A stretch of DNA of 64,000 bases, from NCBI GenBank assembly GCA_037178975.1, contig JASJZH010000004.1:8432001-8496000 (forward strand). Reading direction: 5' to 3'. The position numbers were made by a program, and so were the translations under genes. Within the stretch, counting starts at the first letter, position 1. The number at the start of each line of letters is the position of its first letter. Shown here piece after piece: positions 1 to 12,127 of the stretch. The notes beneath the pieces are model-generated. The model was not told where the DNA came from, searched no databases, and worked only from the letters and a program-made list of their open reading frames with translations. Source of the stretch: Oscheius tipulae. Taxonomy: Eukaryota; Nematoda; Chromadorea; Rhabditida; Rhabditidae.

Positions 1-269
1 GACCGTCTGCTGATGTTATGTCTTCAATGAAATGTTGTGAAAGATGCAATGACAGGCAGTTTGACAGGTATCTTTAATACAAAGGGCCGTCTGTGACTTT
101 GGAGATATGCCATTGGTAGATAGAAAAAAAAACAGAGGCATAGTGACAAAGAGACAGAGAGACAGAAATCATGGTTAAGACTCTAACTCTGTGTAACTTC
201 TCAAAAACAAGCACCTAGATAGTCCGGATCTACTTTACTTTTATGTCCGACATATTCTGTGTTTTTCAG

Positions 270-2066
270 ATACGAATCCGAAGAAGATGAGTTTGTCCGG
301 GAGCTGGAAGAGATGCGACGGAATCTTCAAGGAAAGGAAGAAGAGATTCCCCAGGATCCTGCTCCCATTCTCAGTAGGTCTTTACATTTTTGCTTCCAGA
401 TTTTCCAGGCAGCCGTAAAGTTGCTAAAGAGGAACAGATTGCCTTGTCTCTCGGCGTTGGGCACTATTCTTTCCTGCTGACCTCAATGTTTCCAGGCGTC
501 CTCTGCAGCCTTGTCGACGAGATCGGATCTCTCCGATCCGAAAACCGACATTTGAAAACACGCCTAGCTCCTTCTCCAAGCAGGACAAAGGTCGAATCTT
601 GAGAACGAAAACAATAATAATGATTTTCAGAACATGGTCCAGAGAATGTCAGCAATTTTTGATGGGAGAGCCTCAGCAGCTAGCATCATTCCAAAACTTA
701 GGCGACCAGCTCATGCAGAAATAAGGACAGGAGCCCGGGAGAGGCTTTCAACCCCGCCAAGGAAGGATTGCCTAACTACTTCTTCAATCTCGACCGACTT
801 CTCAGACAATAGGAACCGGGCTCCGCCACTGGTGGAGCCGGAAATGAGCGACAGTGATATTGACGAGAACGTGTTTTCAGAGGTGGGTTTCTCTGTCTCT
901 CTATCTTACTTCTTTCTCTTACGTTGTCTGTCAGATAACTTCTTCTTTAGGATCAGCAAGACTACTCTCGCCGCTCTCGACGAGGAGCAGTCCGGCGATG
1001 CGAAATGTCTCTCAGCGAATGTACTTCACCTTCCTCAGCATCTTCTAGCCGAGAGCCTAGTGAAGCCATGACTACCAGCAGATCATCTTTCTTCGAAATC
1101 TTCGGTTTTCGTCGTCGAAGAGGAGTAGAAGCTGCCACCTCTCCATTGCCCCCAACCAAGCCGATTCTAAAAAAGAAAAAGCGACGCATGTCTCAAGAAG
1201 AGAACACTCTTCACTATGCTTCCAGTGAGATGTTTCATCCAGGTTCGAGGAGACCCCTAGTTACGAAGGTTTGATTTTTTTTTTCGCTATAGAAGTTGAG
1301 TACTCCAGCCACCGAGACCAGCTTCTTACTATCCGAGGGAGGATTCTGAGGATTCTGATAATATGAGAGCCAGGAAAGCCACTTCATTCCTGGATATTCA
1401 TAGTAACAGAGGACCAAATAGTGAGTTCAAGATATTAGTGTTATCTGTTCTCCGTCCTAATTTTTCTGTCTCACTGTCTCTTCGCTGTGGGCAAGGTTTT
1501 CAGACCTTTTGATCTCAACCCCGAACCCTCTTAAAAATATGTAATATTCATTCAGGCAGCATTCCCGCTCGTGTTGACTGGGAGACCCGACATCGCCACG
1601 AGAAAGATAATCTGATGGCTCAGATCGAGGAGATGAAGCTTCGAAATCAGCGTCTAGTCGAGCAGCTCCGTGAGAAAAGCTCCCAGTTCAGCAAGCTACA
1701 GGTGCACACAAACAGAATGGAGGAACAGGTACCTTTGCTATTTTTAGATCAATTACTGTTCAGCTCGATCGCTGTCTCAAGAAACAGTCCTTCAATGAGA
1801 AAGTGGATATGATGCTTCTCGACCAAAAAATTGTCAAAGTTCCTGAAGCCATTTTGGAGAACGTCGAAGATCGACTTCGACAATTCGACTCTGCTGCCAG
1901 AACTTGTCGGAATGAAGTGAATATCAACTGCCAGAAGGTAGGTTCCCTAAGTCCGTGATTTTCGAATCGTTCCGTTCCACTGTTCCGCTTCTTGCAGCTA
2001 CGAACCGTTGCCTTATCGTTGGCCGGACACAATACAAGTGAACTCTATCGGACGATTCTTCGATAA
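270..2066 (+). CDS. coiled-coil protein, multi-exon, 5' end not found
   Basis: I do not recognise the family. Exons are joined by frame across TTTTCAG-type acceptors: 270-373 (Glu-rich, starting Y-E-S-E-E-D), about 496-590 (heptad-like, with LVDEIGSLRSENRHLKTRL), about 631-880, then a basic Ser/Arg/Lys-rich stretch around 950-1265 (FFEIFGFRRRRG, then a KKKKRR cluster), and about 1558-1728 (IEEMKLRNQRLVEQLREKSS, clearly coiled coil). After two more coiled-coil exons, frame runs to TAA at 2064-2066. The mix of basic patches and coiled coils suggests a cytoskeletal or scaffold protein; that is inference only. No start codon was found, so the gene may begin left of the window. It may continue into the next block (from 2719), which has the same character. 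The junction near 1270-1430 is uncertain. Confidence 0.6.
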
Positions 2067-2718
2067 CGAAACCATGCCTGAGGGGCCTAGGTGCACGTAG
2101 CAGTTTTTCGATGTCAGATGACGCAAGATATTGGTGGGCTATGGAGATGGACAGTTTCTATTGCGTGTCGAATTGAATGTGTCGCCTTGTTTTAGCCTTT
2201 GTACTTGTATGTCTGTAAGCCATTTCTGGAAGATCAATCGTAGAGATTCTCTTATCCCGATAGCTCTCTAAAAAAGACGCCTTTATCAAAAACATTGAGC
2301 ACTGTCCATGGGGCCTAAGTTTTGATTTAAGCGCAATCTCTATATCTTTCGATTTCTTGAACCCTGACTTGTAACAGCTTCCGCTAATAGATACGAGACA
2401 ACGATACCTTCTAGGCGATCACTAGCCTTCCCAAATGCTCGTTGAACTATCTGTTCTTTATGTTAGACCTACTGTCTATTGCAAGCTTCTGTTTTTGTTA
2501 ATTTCTCAATGACGAACTAAGTTTTCACCCTGTTCATCTTAGCATCATTCTGTCAAAACTATAATGTCAGAAAAAAGTACCCGATCGGCTTTAGCCTTAA
2601 TCAATATTTCCACTTCTCTCGATATCCTCTCTCAGAATCTATTGCCGAACTCTGATCGCTGAACTTGACCGTCCGGATCTTGCAATCAGCAATCATTTTC
2701 CCAAAGCCCCTTTTCCAG

Positions 2719-4471
2719 GCACTCAACACAAATGCACAAGAACGCATCGCTTATCAGGCATGCTTAGAGCAGTTGGACAGACTACAGAGGGAGAACTTCA
2801 CCCTGATGAAGAGTCATTATCTAGGTTCGTTTGGCTGTCAATTTCTTGGCTTGTTGACACCAAACAATATACAGACGAAAGTGGCCTGGAGCCGGCTCTT
2901 CGAAGGAAATTGGAATTGTTGCCGTCGTACGAGGCACTTTACTCGCTGACAACAAGGGCAGTCCAAAAAATCAGCGAACTGAGGTTGAGGACCATGATTT
3001 CCCGTTAAAAAAATTAAGATGGAGCCTAATGGAGAAAACCGCCGACCTAGGGAAGGCCGAAATATCTCTCATTCAATCGAAAGCAAATATGATGCTGGGA
3101 CAGGTCCACAGTGAAAAACTCCGTCTCAAATTGAAGTCGGAATGGAAAAAGCCAAGACGACCAAACTCTTTTCATGGCGAAGCAAATTCTTTCAAAGTGA
3201 AATACAAAATTATTGAATAGTTTCGAAAACAACTGTTCAGAATACACCGGAGATTGAGTCTCTCCATCTGGAACAATACCGAGTCCATACTGTCGACAGG
3301 ATGCGAAAGATGGCCAAGATGAAGTCGATCGACAATCAAATACAAGCCATTGAGAAGGAGTACTACAGTATTATTGGCCATGGGAAGGAGGAGAGAGGTA
3401 AGAGCTGATAGAAATAGATAACTTGGTGAGCTAGTTTGTCTTGCAAACATTGCTACGTAAGAGCCGTTGGACTAAGAAAAACTTGTGACAAGAGTCAAAC
3501 GAGAGCCAAACAGTTTGGGAACAGGGAAAGTGCTTGTTGTTTCAGAACAGACAGTTTTTACCTAGTGCCCCATCTCTCACCTCGAAACTTAAAAATCAGG
3601 GACAGTGTAAGAGATAACCATACTCTTTCAGAATCTGGAATCCCTAAGCGTACCATGGAGACGGTGGTACATCGACAAGACTCTAATCATCGTCCAGAAT
3701 CCCGAATCGAATACATGATGAGGGAGATGGGGACCCGAAAGCCGAAACCTTACTCTCCTGTCCTGGAGAAAAAAGAGTCCGACCGTCGAAACCGTCCGAT
3801 CAGTATGGCAGAGATCGAGGAGGAAATGAAGCAGAGAATCTACGAGGACCGAAGAAACTGTAATAGACAGACCTCAGACTTGTACTTGTCTCTTACTCTT
3901 CGAGAAAAAAGTGGTTTCAGGGCAAGAAGACCAAGTCTTCGGGCAGTAGTTGTCTCTTCCACTCAAGAGATCCATAAACTCAGTAGCCCGACAGCAACAC
4001 CGGTCATGGCCAGGCGAGTTCTGGTCCAAGAGAGAATGAGTTCGAGAGGAGAAGGTATCCCGAGACCAAGAAAAGTCGAGAGAGGCTTCAGTACCGATAG
4101 TGGACAAGTTGATGTTAACGTGGAGGAGATGAAGCTGAGACAGGAATATCAGAGAGTAAGCCAAGTGACAGTGATTGAAACTTGTCTTCAGAGTATCCAC
4201 ATCGAGGAAAAACGAAAGAGTATGAGCTTGGCCAGCTCCGGAAGAATTCAACGCGCCGTGCCGGTACAGGTTTCCAGAATTAGACCTCCGACTCAGATGT
4301 CTTCTCATCTACGACCGGTAATTTATCGTCTAAATTTCATGAATAACAATTCAGAATCCTGTTTCCCAGCAACGACCGGAATCTTCTCATCCAGTTGAAG
4401 ATCCGACTCGGTCTGCCATCAAGCCTGCACGAAGTTGGCTCGAGAAAATCCGTTCAATGAAGAAAAACTAG
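2719..4471 (+). CDS. coiled-coil/basic protein, second block
   Basis: Coding exons resume behind a TTTTCCAG acceptor at 2719 and run in frame through at least five introns to TAG at 4469-4471. Recognisable segments are a coiled coil (ACLEQLDRLQRENFTLMKS, 2757-2815), a charged helical exon (about 2875-2985), a Lys-rich exon (about 3021-3185), a helical exon beginning NTPEIESLHLEQYRVHT (about 3240-3400), and a long Arg/Ser-rich exon with MAEIEEEMKQRIYEDRRN (about 3633-3860). The final exon ends KPARSWLEKIRSMKKN. No enzyme domain is visible. Composition matches the block ending at 2066 and no convincing start codon lies between, so this is probably the 3' half of the same gene, with either a mis-called stop or a long intron (2067-2718). 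Function unknown. Confidence 0.55.
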
Positions 4472-5888
4472 AATTTTTATATCATAGACTCTAGAATGAA
4501 CGTTATTTGTTATCATGCTTGCAAACACACAGAGAGGTTCAAGGTTCCAAAAGGGGGTGACGCATGGCCGGCGGAAGGAACTTTGTCCTCATTCCAGCTG
4601 GTCGTTTCGGGGCGAACTGCTCGACTACAACCAGAAGGTCAGATTGCAGCGATTTTTAGCACATTGACGGTTCTCTGAAGGCATAGGGGAACGGGTCGTA
4701 AACAGGTGGACAAAGTACGGGGCGGAGATCAGAAAATACCAATGGCATGAGACAGAGAGACAGATACTGTTCCTTTGCTCCGAGCTACTGTACTATCCTG
4801 ATCCTTTAGACCCAATCTAGACTACAAAACATGTTGTCTTCCTCCTGGTTATTTCATAACTGCGTTATCACCCCATTTCTTTCTCCCGTCTCACTACAGA
4901 GTGGAGTGACCAGGCGCAAGTTCAAATTATGTGTGATCAGGCTTCGGGTAGAGAGTGTTGCGCCGCCCCTTAGCGTTTCCAGGAAGCGATATAAGAACAG
5001 GGCATGGTGCCATTCTGTCAGCAGCGTTGTTTGATAGCACGTCGGCTCAGACAATATGCTCTTCTGGAAACTTCTTGCCTTCTTTCTTTGGCTTCATATC
5101 TTTTAACTGATTTCCTGCAAATATTCCTTTTGGAAACGACTTTTCACTATTCTAACTGTGGTTTACACAGTAATCTTCTGCAAGTTCACTTTGCTTTCAA
5201 AATGCTTTTCTCTCTTCATTTATCAAAATGGGTCTTTCACTTCGCACTAACTGTAAGTAACAATGCAAAAAGAAGGCAGTTCGTTTGAAAAGTATGAGTT
5301 TCTCAACACTTTTGTGTTCAGACCAACATTTCTCGATGACCCTCTTTTCTTTCGCAGTGACGGGTTTCAAGCTACAGTATTATTGTTGCGTATTTCAATG
5401 TTTTCTCTTTGAAATGTTGAGTCGATTTTCAAAACCTTGAATCATCCGGCTCTTCTGTGCTGCCAATACTCAGATGTTGTAGTGCACAAGTAAAGACAGA
5501 GTTTAGTTTCTCACTCAGACACTTCGACCCTTTTAATGTTGTCGTTCCCCCAAGAACAAAAACCTTGAGCATACACTGTTTCCACCCTCGCCGGGGTGGA
5601 CGGCCTCTAGCTCAAAAAGCGATCAGTGCCGTCGCGGCGGTCGCAAGTGATGTGGCGTGATCGGACGAGACACTCTGGTCACGCAGGGTAGGAAGGGCAT
5701 GTCAAGTTATTAGATTATTGCCCCTCATTGTCTCCCAACTGCTCTCATTTCCTGTTCTCTAGGACTTTTTCCAAATAAATCTTCCACTAGACCCTGGAGT
5801 TTCCGATAGGGACCAAGACAGGTCTCTCTCTTTCTCCTTATCTCGAGTGCTGAATTTTCATTTTAGGGTTAACACATAGTCAACAACC
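4472..5888. other. intergenic, upstream of the desaturase
   Basis: No open frame with exon-like boundaries or recognisable protein similarity was found on either strand. A GC-rich patch near 5580-5665 and T-rich tracts are present. This is the expected place for desaturase upstream control sequence, but I cannot point to a specific site. Confidence 0.5.
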
Positions 5889-7242
5889 ATGACAGTCGTC
5901 ACTTCAATGAAACACACGAAGCAGGAGAAGCCGATCGCCGAGCAGTTCCTGGCAGCCGAGCTGGATGTCATGGAGGAGCTGATGGAGGAAAGCAAACAGG
6001 TTGGTACTTTCAGCACTTTATTTGTTGGACATATTCTTTCTGAGGCAGTATCGAAGTCTAGGCTAATTTTGATTTTGAAACACGAGTGATAGAAAGAGTT
6101 AGATAGAGAAACTATTGACCCTATCCTGTGAAAAGCTATCGTTTGTTCATGGACAATAGTTCATTTCGCCTTTTCAGTTCACCTTCGAGACCCAAATAGT
6201 CTGGAGAAATGTCGCCCTCTTTGTTGCTCTTCACCTTGGAGCTCTTCTCGGTCTCTACCAGGTCTTCTTCGAGGCCAAATGGCAAACCCTTGCCTTCAGT
6301 AAGTCTTATGAAACCTACGTTTTTTAATCCCCACTTTTAGTGTTCTTCATGCATGTCTTCTCCGGTCTCGGAATCACGGCCGGAGCCCACAGACTCTGGG
6401 CTCACAGGAGCTACAAGGCCACCCTCCCCGCTCGTGTTCTTCTGATGTTCATGCAGAGCTCAGCCTTCCAAAACGACATCATCGAATGGGCCCGTGACCA
6501 TCGCTGCCATCACAAGTGGACCGATACTGATGCCGACCCGCACAGCACCACCCGTGGATTCTTTTTCGCTCACATGGGATGGCTGTTGGTCAAGAAGCAC
6601 CCTCAGGTTGGTCTCAGAATTAATTTTTTGCCTCGTTAGACATTCCAAAAACTGGAAAACCTATCTGTGACCTTCCATTTGCAGGTCAAGAAGCAGGGAG
6701 GAAAGCTCGATCTCTCCGATCTCTTCGCCGACCCCGTCTGCACCTTCCAACGCCGTTACTACCTTCCCCTCGTTGCCATCTTCTGCTTCCTGATCCCTAC
6801 TCTCCTTCCCATGAAAATGTGGGGAGAGTCGGCATTCGTCGCCTTTTACACCTGCGGACTCCTCAGATACAGTCTCCTCCTTCATGCTACCTGGTTCATC
6901 AACTCTGCCGCTCACTAGTGAGTTTCCTGTTAGAAAAATTGGACTCATTGTTCTGTTTTCAGCTTCGGCTATAAGCCCTATGACGCCAGAATCAGCCCAG
7001 TCGAGTCTCTGTGGACGACTGTCACTGCTATTGGAGAAGGTGGACACAACTATCACCACACTTTCCCTCAGGACTACCGCACCTCAGAGTACTCTCTGAA
7101 ACTGAACTGGACAAGACTCTTTATTGATACTCTGGCTGCTGTTGGTCTCGTCTACGACAGAAAGTTTGTTGGAGAAGAGATCATCAAGCGACAGATTGCC
7201 TCACATGGTGATGGTCACAAGAGAACTGGACACCATCACTGA
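5889..7242 (+). CDS. delta-9 acyl-CoA (stearoyl-CoA) desaturase, FAT-5/6/7 type
   Basis: A membrane di-iron enzyme that introduces the delta-9 double bond into palmitoyl- or stearoyl-CoA in the ER. Five exons join without a break: 5889-5999, 6178-6298, 6341-6606, 6685-6917 and 6963-7242, giving 336 residues, normal for the nematode FAT-5/6/7 family. All three iron-binding His boxes are visible: HRLWAH and HRCHHKW in exon 3, and HNYHH in exon 5 (in GEGGHNYHHTFP). The usual W-x-x-D-H motif is present as WARDH. Hydrophobic segments flank box 1 and follow box 2 (YYLPLVAIFCFLIPTLLP), as in a four-pass desaturase. The C-terminus ends in a His/Lys-rich tail. The start follows an A-rich stretch with no other in-frame ATG. 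The gene is intact. Which of the three C. elegans paralogues it matches needs a tree. Confidence 0.95.
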
Positions 7243-7869
7243 AAGAGTCTCAGTGTGTAGCCGTTCTGTGTACACTCTAATATTGCTCGGGTATCAGCTT
7301 CATATACATTAGAAATATGAGCTACTTCTGCCTTAAATGAATCGTTTTCAATATGAGTTTCTGCCAATTGACCTCATTCATGCAAAAATTGTTGTTTTTG
7401 TACGCAATTGCGGACCTACAACACAATACCATCTCGTCTATACATGATTCTATGTTCTATTTGAAGATCGCAATATTCGGATATTCTCTTTCCTCTGTTC
7501 ACAATCCCCACAAAAAGATCGTCTCTCTGTGTTCATTAAGGTGTTTATCCACCACATTCTCTCAGAAGTTCAGCCTACACATATCGCCTTCAAATGTTTC
7601 CTCTCTTTTTGGTTCCCACTAAAGATCATTTCTCTATCCTCAATAAGGTGTTTTTCTTCGATGCTACTTAGCAATTTTATGTGACACTTTTTTTGGGAAA
7701 AGATGGTTTCTTTCTTCAATTGGGCGAAAAATGTTTTTTCAAATTCTCAGGATTGACAGAGGCCGTCGTACTTTTGGACTTGAGCAAATTCACATCTGTG
7801 AGGATCCAACTTGTGAGCTGCAATGTGCCTAATACACTAAGATTGTGGCGGTGAGGAAATGAGTGACCA
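7243..7869. other. 3' flank of the desaturase, AT-rich
   Basis: AT-rich sequence with pyrimidine-rich runs. I see no exon with splice signals and no RNA gene. It presumably holds the desaturase 3' UTR. Confidence 0.4.
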
Positions 7870-7895
7870 ATTTTTTATTCCCACAACAGCATCGA

Positions 7896-8575
7896 AACCC
7901 GCGAAGAGGGCATCGAGCTCAACAGCATGCGTCGGGAAATGAAGCTTCATTGTAGAATGGAATGGTCGTTACTTTTCTCAAAGCTTGTGGTCTCTTTTCG
8001 CATCACAAATTGCTTCATGCGGCAGCATTCATATACCAGGGTGATGCTTGGAAACATTTACGCTCATTCCCAAGGTGCGAAGTTTTCCTATTATGGTTTG
8101 CTGAAACATATGAGGTCACTACATTAATCCATTTATTTTTGTAAATCGTCCCCGATCTGCGTGTGCTCCACAGCTTTCAATCCGCAAATATCTATTACGA
8201 CGATGAGGGTGTTAATCTTGAAATCCAAGAGCATTTTGATTGTTACATCAAGGGACGTTTCCAGTTTGATTCCTATTTTGTTCAGCGTCTTGCGGCATGC
8301 GGCACTGGGTGTCTTGAAAGACTAAATGTGACGCTACAACTTACAGTTTTCGACGAGCAACTACCGAGTGGATTGGCAACAAAACTTTACACTCACTCAC
8401 GATGGGGGTAAGAAATCAAATATCTACTTTCTTCCTTTCGAGAAATCTATCCTGCTTCTAGCATGCGCAGTGAGCAGAAAATTGAGAGTCATTCCATCGG
8501 GTTTAGACAGCCTAATTCTTGAGATTCTGACAGAAAATCAGATTTGGAAAGAAACTTTTAAGATACTACTTTAAA
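7896..8575 (+). CDS. unrecognised coding-like region
   Basis: Behind a CACAACAG acceptor at about 7895 an open frame begins IETREEGIELNSMRREM. A second open segment at about 8174-8410 follows a CCACAG acceptor and reads SANIYYDDEGVNLEIQEH, then FDCYIKGRFQFDSYFVQRL. The composition looks like real protein, with mixed charged and hydrophobic residues and few low-complexity runs. I could not find a start codon or a single frame linking the two parts, and I recognise no family. It could be an unannotated small gene, a partly decayed gene, or chance. Its neighbours (desaturase and mutase) give no hint of role. Confidence 0.3.
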
Positions 8576-9039
8576 GAAGGTTTCCTACGATTTTTCCTGT
8601 TTATATGAGAAAATACTTCGTACAGATTCCTCTGATTGTTCTCCCATCTTTACCGAATGTTTTGAGCAGATTGCCCAGTGGTACCCATTATTCTGATCGC
8701 CAATGTCTGTAGTTTTAACTATTTTTTAGTTAGCCTGTCATTCTCATTGACCAGTTTCTAGCTGTATTACTTTAGCACAAATAAATGCGACATTTAGATT
8801 TGGATTTTCACGCAACTGCGGTGTTTACAAGATTGGCTTAACGCCACTGAAAATGGCAATGGGCACAGATGGCGCTTGAATCAGAAACATTTATCAAGGA
8901 TGGTTGTTAAGTTCTTTCGATAAATTTTGTAGCTACAGAATACTATATAAACGTTTATTAGAGAAGTTGGACAACAAATTTTGTTGAAAGACATAAAAGG
9001 AGTTGCACTTTTTCTTGAAATGAATGAACCCAGGACAAT

Positions 9040-11079
9040 TTATCCCTGCTTGGTGTCGACGACTCCAGTTTTGTAGAGCTTTTCCGGCTCGTTAAGAACT
9101 ACCCGATCGATGAACTCCTTGCCCTGGATAAAGCAATGATCCTGGTTCGATGCCTCGTACTTCCAGCCACCGAAACGTCCACGGGAAAAGATAGAGTGCT
9201 TCTCGAGCTCACGGTGAGCACGAGCCAGTTCAGGATCTCTCTGAAAGGTTTTAGAAAGTCATAGATGCGGGACACGCTCCTGTTAAGTTCGTTTCCAAGT
9301 TATCAAAAAGTTTTGAAAGAGTTAAAAACTTACGCTGGGAGTAGGAATTGGGTATCCGTAATGAAGAGTAGTTGAATAGACGCTCTCGATGGCTTCTCTC
9401 TTGATCATGCTCTTCTGAACAAGACCATCAACAGCCTGCTTAACGATTTCCTCTTCCGTGACGGGATCGTCGATCGGTCTGGCGCATTCGCACATCACTG
9501 ACCAGTACTTCTTACCGTCAGGGGTGACCTAAACATGCAACGTTTTCATAAAACAATACTGAAAATTACCTCTCCGTATCTGGAAAGAATGGTGACGCGG
9601 AAGAAGGGCACATTGGGATCGGGGAAGTAGAGCCAAGTGAACTTTTCAAGGAATTCAGTCATGGGCTTGCGAAGACCAACTCCGACAATAAACACCTGGA
9701 ATAGTGTTCACATTTAAAGACATGTGAAGCCATACCTTATTGTGAAGGATATCGAGTTCCCTCGTGATCTTGGTCTCATTGACCAAGATGTCAATGGGAG
9801 CGGCGTTCAGAAGAATGTCGTAGCTGAGCTCCTTGACCTCATCGGTTTCTTTAACGACGTATTTCAGTTTTTTTTCTTGGGGAACTATCTCAGTGACCTA
9901 AAACTTCGGTTTAAAAAGAAAGAAAAAATAAAACCTTGGAGTTGAACTTGAACCAGTTGTTAGGGAGCTTCTTGGCCATGGAGTTCCAGACATTACCAGT
10001 TCCTCCGTACTTGGGAAAAGTGAAATAGCTGTTGGGTCCCCAGCCAAAGTCTGCGTTCTGAAAGTGTAAAATGAAGAACAGTAAAACAAAAAGACAAAGT
10101 GAAAGACAGATCTAAGCTCACAGCCAAAGTTTCAGGGTCCATAGAGCAGAGCTCCTCCAGTTTCTCCTGAGGCAACTTAGCCACACGGGTTCCAACCCAG
10201 TTGGGAGACATCTTCAGGGGTTCAACGGTCCAGACCTGAAATGTTTTAGTTCTATTTTTGCCGTCTCTTCCGTACCTTCTTGGTGTAGGGCTTGAAGAAA
10301 TGCTCCAAGATAGTAGGTCCGAAATGCTTCAGAACCCAGTCCTCGAAGTTGTCCGGATTGCCTTCAGGCTCCTTTTCATATCGCTCTTTCAGATCCTTCA
10401 GGCAGGAGTTCTTAATGTCCTCGGGGAAGAGAGGAACGGCGAATTGGGCTGGGTAGGGAACAAGATGGATTCCTTTCTCTCCAAAAACGGTGTTCATATC
10501 GACCATACAGTTGCGAGCCAGACTGTTCCATTCGTCAACGGCCCACTTGGTGGCTTTTTCGTAGTAGGGGTAGTTGTGGTTGAAGGTGATGTGACCACCC
10601 ATGTCCCAGAGGAAACCTTTCTCATCCTTGACAGTACAGGAGAGACCACCGGCGAAGGCTTCCTGAAAAGAATCTGGGTGAAATGAGGTGAAACAATCAG
10701 ATGCTTTTAGTTAATCATTGCCGCCCTTAACGTTTGAGCTGCTAGCGCTTAAGATGCTCAAAACTAAAGACCCGATAGTTCAGTCCGAAAAACTATTGAA
10801 GACCTTCTGATACTAGAAATCTGCTCACTTTAAGATTGTGTTTTTTTTCAGAAATGCGATTTTCTTCATGAAAACAGGTTTAGCTATAGGATAGTTATAG
10901 GATACCGCTGACAAAAATTCTTGCAAGGGGAAAGCCTGGAATAAAATATGTGTTACCTGCTCGAGAATGATCATTTCCACGTCCTCAGCCAGCCCATTCT
11001 TCTCACTGTGGAGCTCATGAAGACGAAAAGCGGCACCCAAACCCGTTGGAGCGGCTCCGATACACACAATCCTGACCAT
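9040..11079 (-). CDS. glf-1: UDP-galactopyranose mutase (eukaryotic type, GLF-1-like)
   Basis: A flavoenzyme that interconverts UDP-galactopyranose and UDP-galactofuranose, supplying galactofuranose for surface glycans. Eight exons, all phase 0: 10957-11079, 10276-10662, 10122-10235, 9935-10057, 9736-9897, 9570-9695, 9334-9528 and 9040-9240, encoding 476 residues, the usual size for eukaryotic mutases. The N-terminus is an FAD-binding fold with GAAPTGLGAAFRLHEL. Exon 2 has the conserved DMGGHITFNHNYPYY, exon 4 has WGPNSYFTFPKYGGTGNVWN, and the C-terminus has FGGWKYEASNQDHCFIQGKE, all hallmarks of the family. The third residue of the FAD motif is Ala rather than the usual Gly (G-A-A instead of G-x-G); everything else looks intact. 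The start ATG lies five bases after an AATTTAG acceptor, so the transcript is probably trans-spliced. Intron 1 (294 nt) is the only long one. Confidence 0.93.
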
Positions 11080-12127
11080 TCCCTAAATTCAGTCGGTTAG
11101 ATTAAAACGTAGAGATCAGGCGAAAAGAAAGATTTCTGCGGTTGTGAACGATAGCGAAAGTGCAAAGGCTGGATCTCGAGATGATAGCAGGGTGGAAGAA
11201 ATCGAGAGGGGCGCCGGGGTCTGACCCAGAAACACACAAGTCGGGGGATAGTGAGAGAGACACCGAATACGTCGCCATCCTAAGAGATGTTGCCCAAAGC
11301 TGAAACAAAGAGAAGAGAAAGTGAGAAGCTGGAAGGGAGTTTGTGGATAGAGACAAGAGAGACTGAAGGGCAGGATGGGCGTCGCTCGGGATAGAGATAT
11401 CTATCTTCGAAGTAAGAAAGAGAGGCAGTTTTGAGATAGAGGGATTAAGAACAGACTCTTCCATAACGTTATAGCGTATTTACAGGTAACGATCATTGCT
11501 GATCTATTGAGAGTCCTGCAATCTTCCGTGCCCCACCACTCATATTCAGAGAGTCAAACAGAGAGGGGACTGCTTGCAACCGAAGTATGACTTCTTGAGA
11601 ATGTTTAGGAAGGATAGTTTACGGAATGATAGCTGGAAAACTGTACTTTACTTCTTTGAGCACTGGCAAGATGTTAACGCCAAACAATAGGAAAGTATTA
11701 AAAGTCGGTACCATAACTTTTGTCATCCCATTGAAATGGTCAGTTTTGAGCGGCTGGCTAACCTTGATTGGCAACAAAAACATGAATGTGTCTTGTGCTC
11801 GACTGGTTGTGAAGTCCCATTCTTCCGATCATTATTAAAAGGCCTTGGATTTAAACAAACTGTTTATGTTGCAGGGCACACGCTTTATTCAAAGAGCAGA
11901 GAGCTGAGGAAACAACGAAAGTGAGAACAAGCAACCAAGGCACAAAATATTACAAAAGAATCTAGACGGAAGCGATGATGGCTGCCGGAGGTTGCTCTTC
12001 CGCTGCTTGTCCAGCTCTGCTATTGCCCTTGTTTTTATTAATGAGACGGTTGCGATGACTGCTGCCAGCCTTGTTAACGCGTTTTACGCGTGTAGGGACT
12101 GCAATCCAGCGAGTATTACTAAATCAG
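11080..12127. other. intergenic between the mutase and the acidic secreted gene
   Basis: The first bases upstream of the mutase ATG form a splice-acceptor-like AATTTAG, read as a trans-splice site. The rest has no exon-like frame on either strand that I can support. A low-complexity minus-strand open frame at 11102-11464 is rejected below. Confidence 0.4.

Noticed and set aside
11102-11464. 120-codon minus-strand open frame upstream of the mutase
   Set aside because: Ser/Leu-rich low-complexity composition, no splice or start context, and it overlaps the expected promoter and trans-splice region of the mutase.
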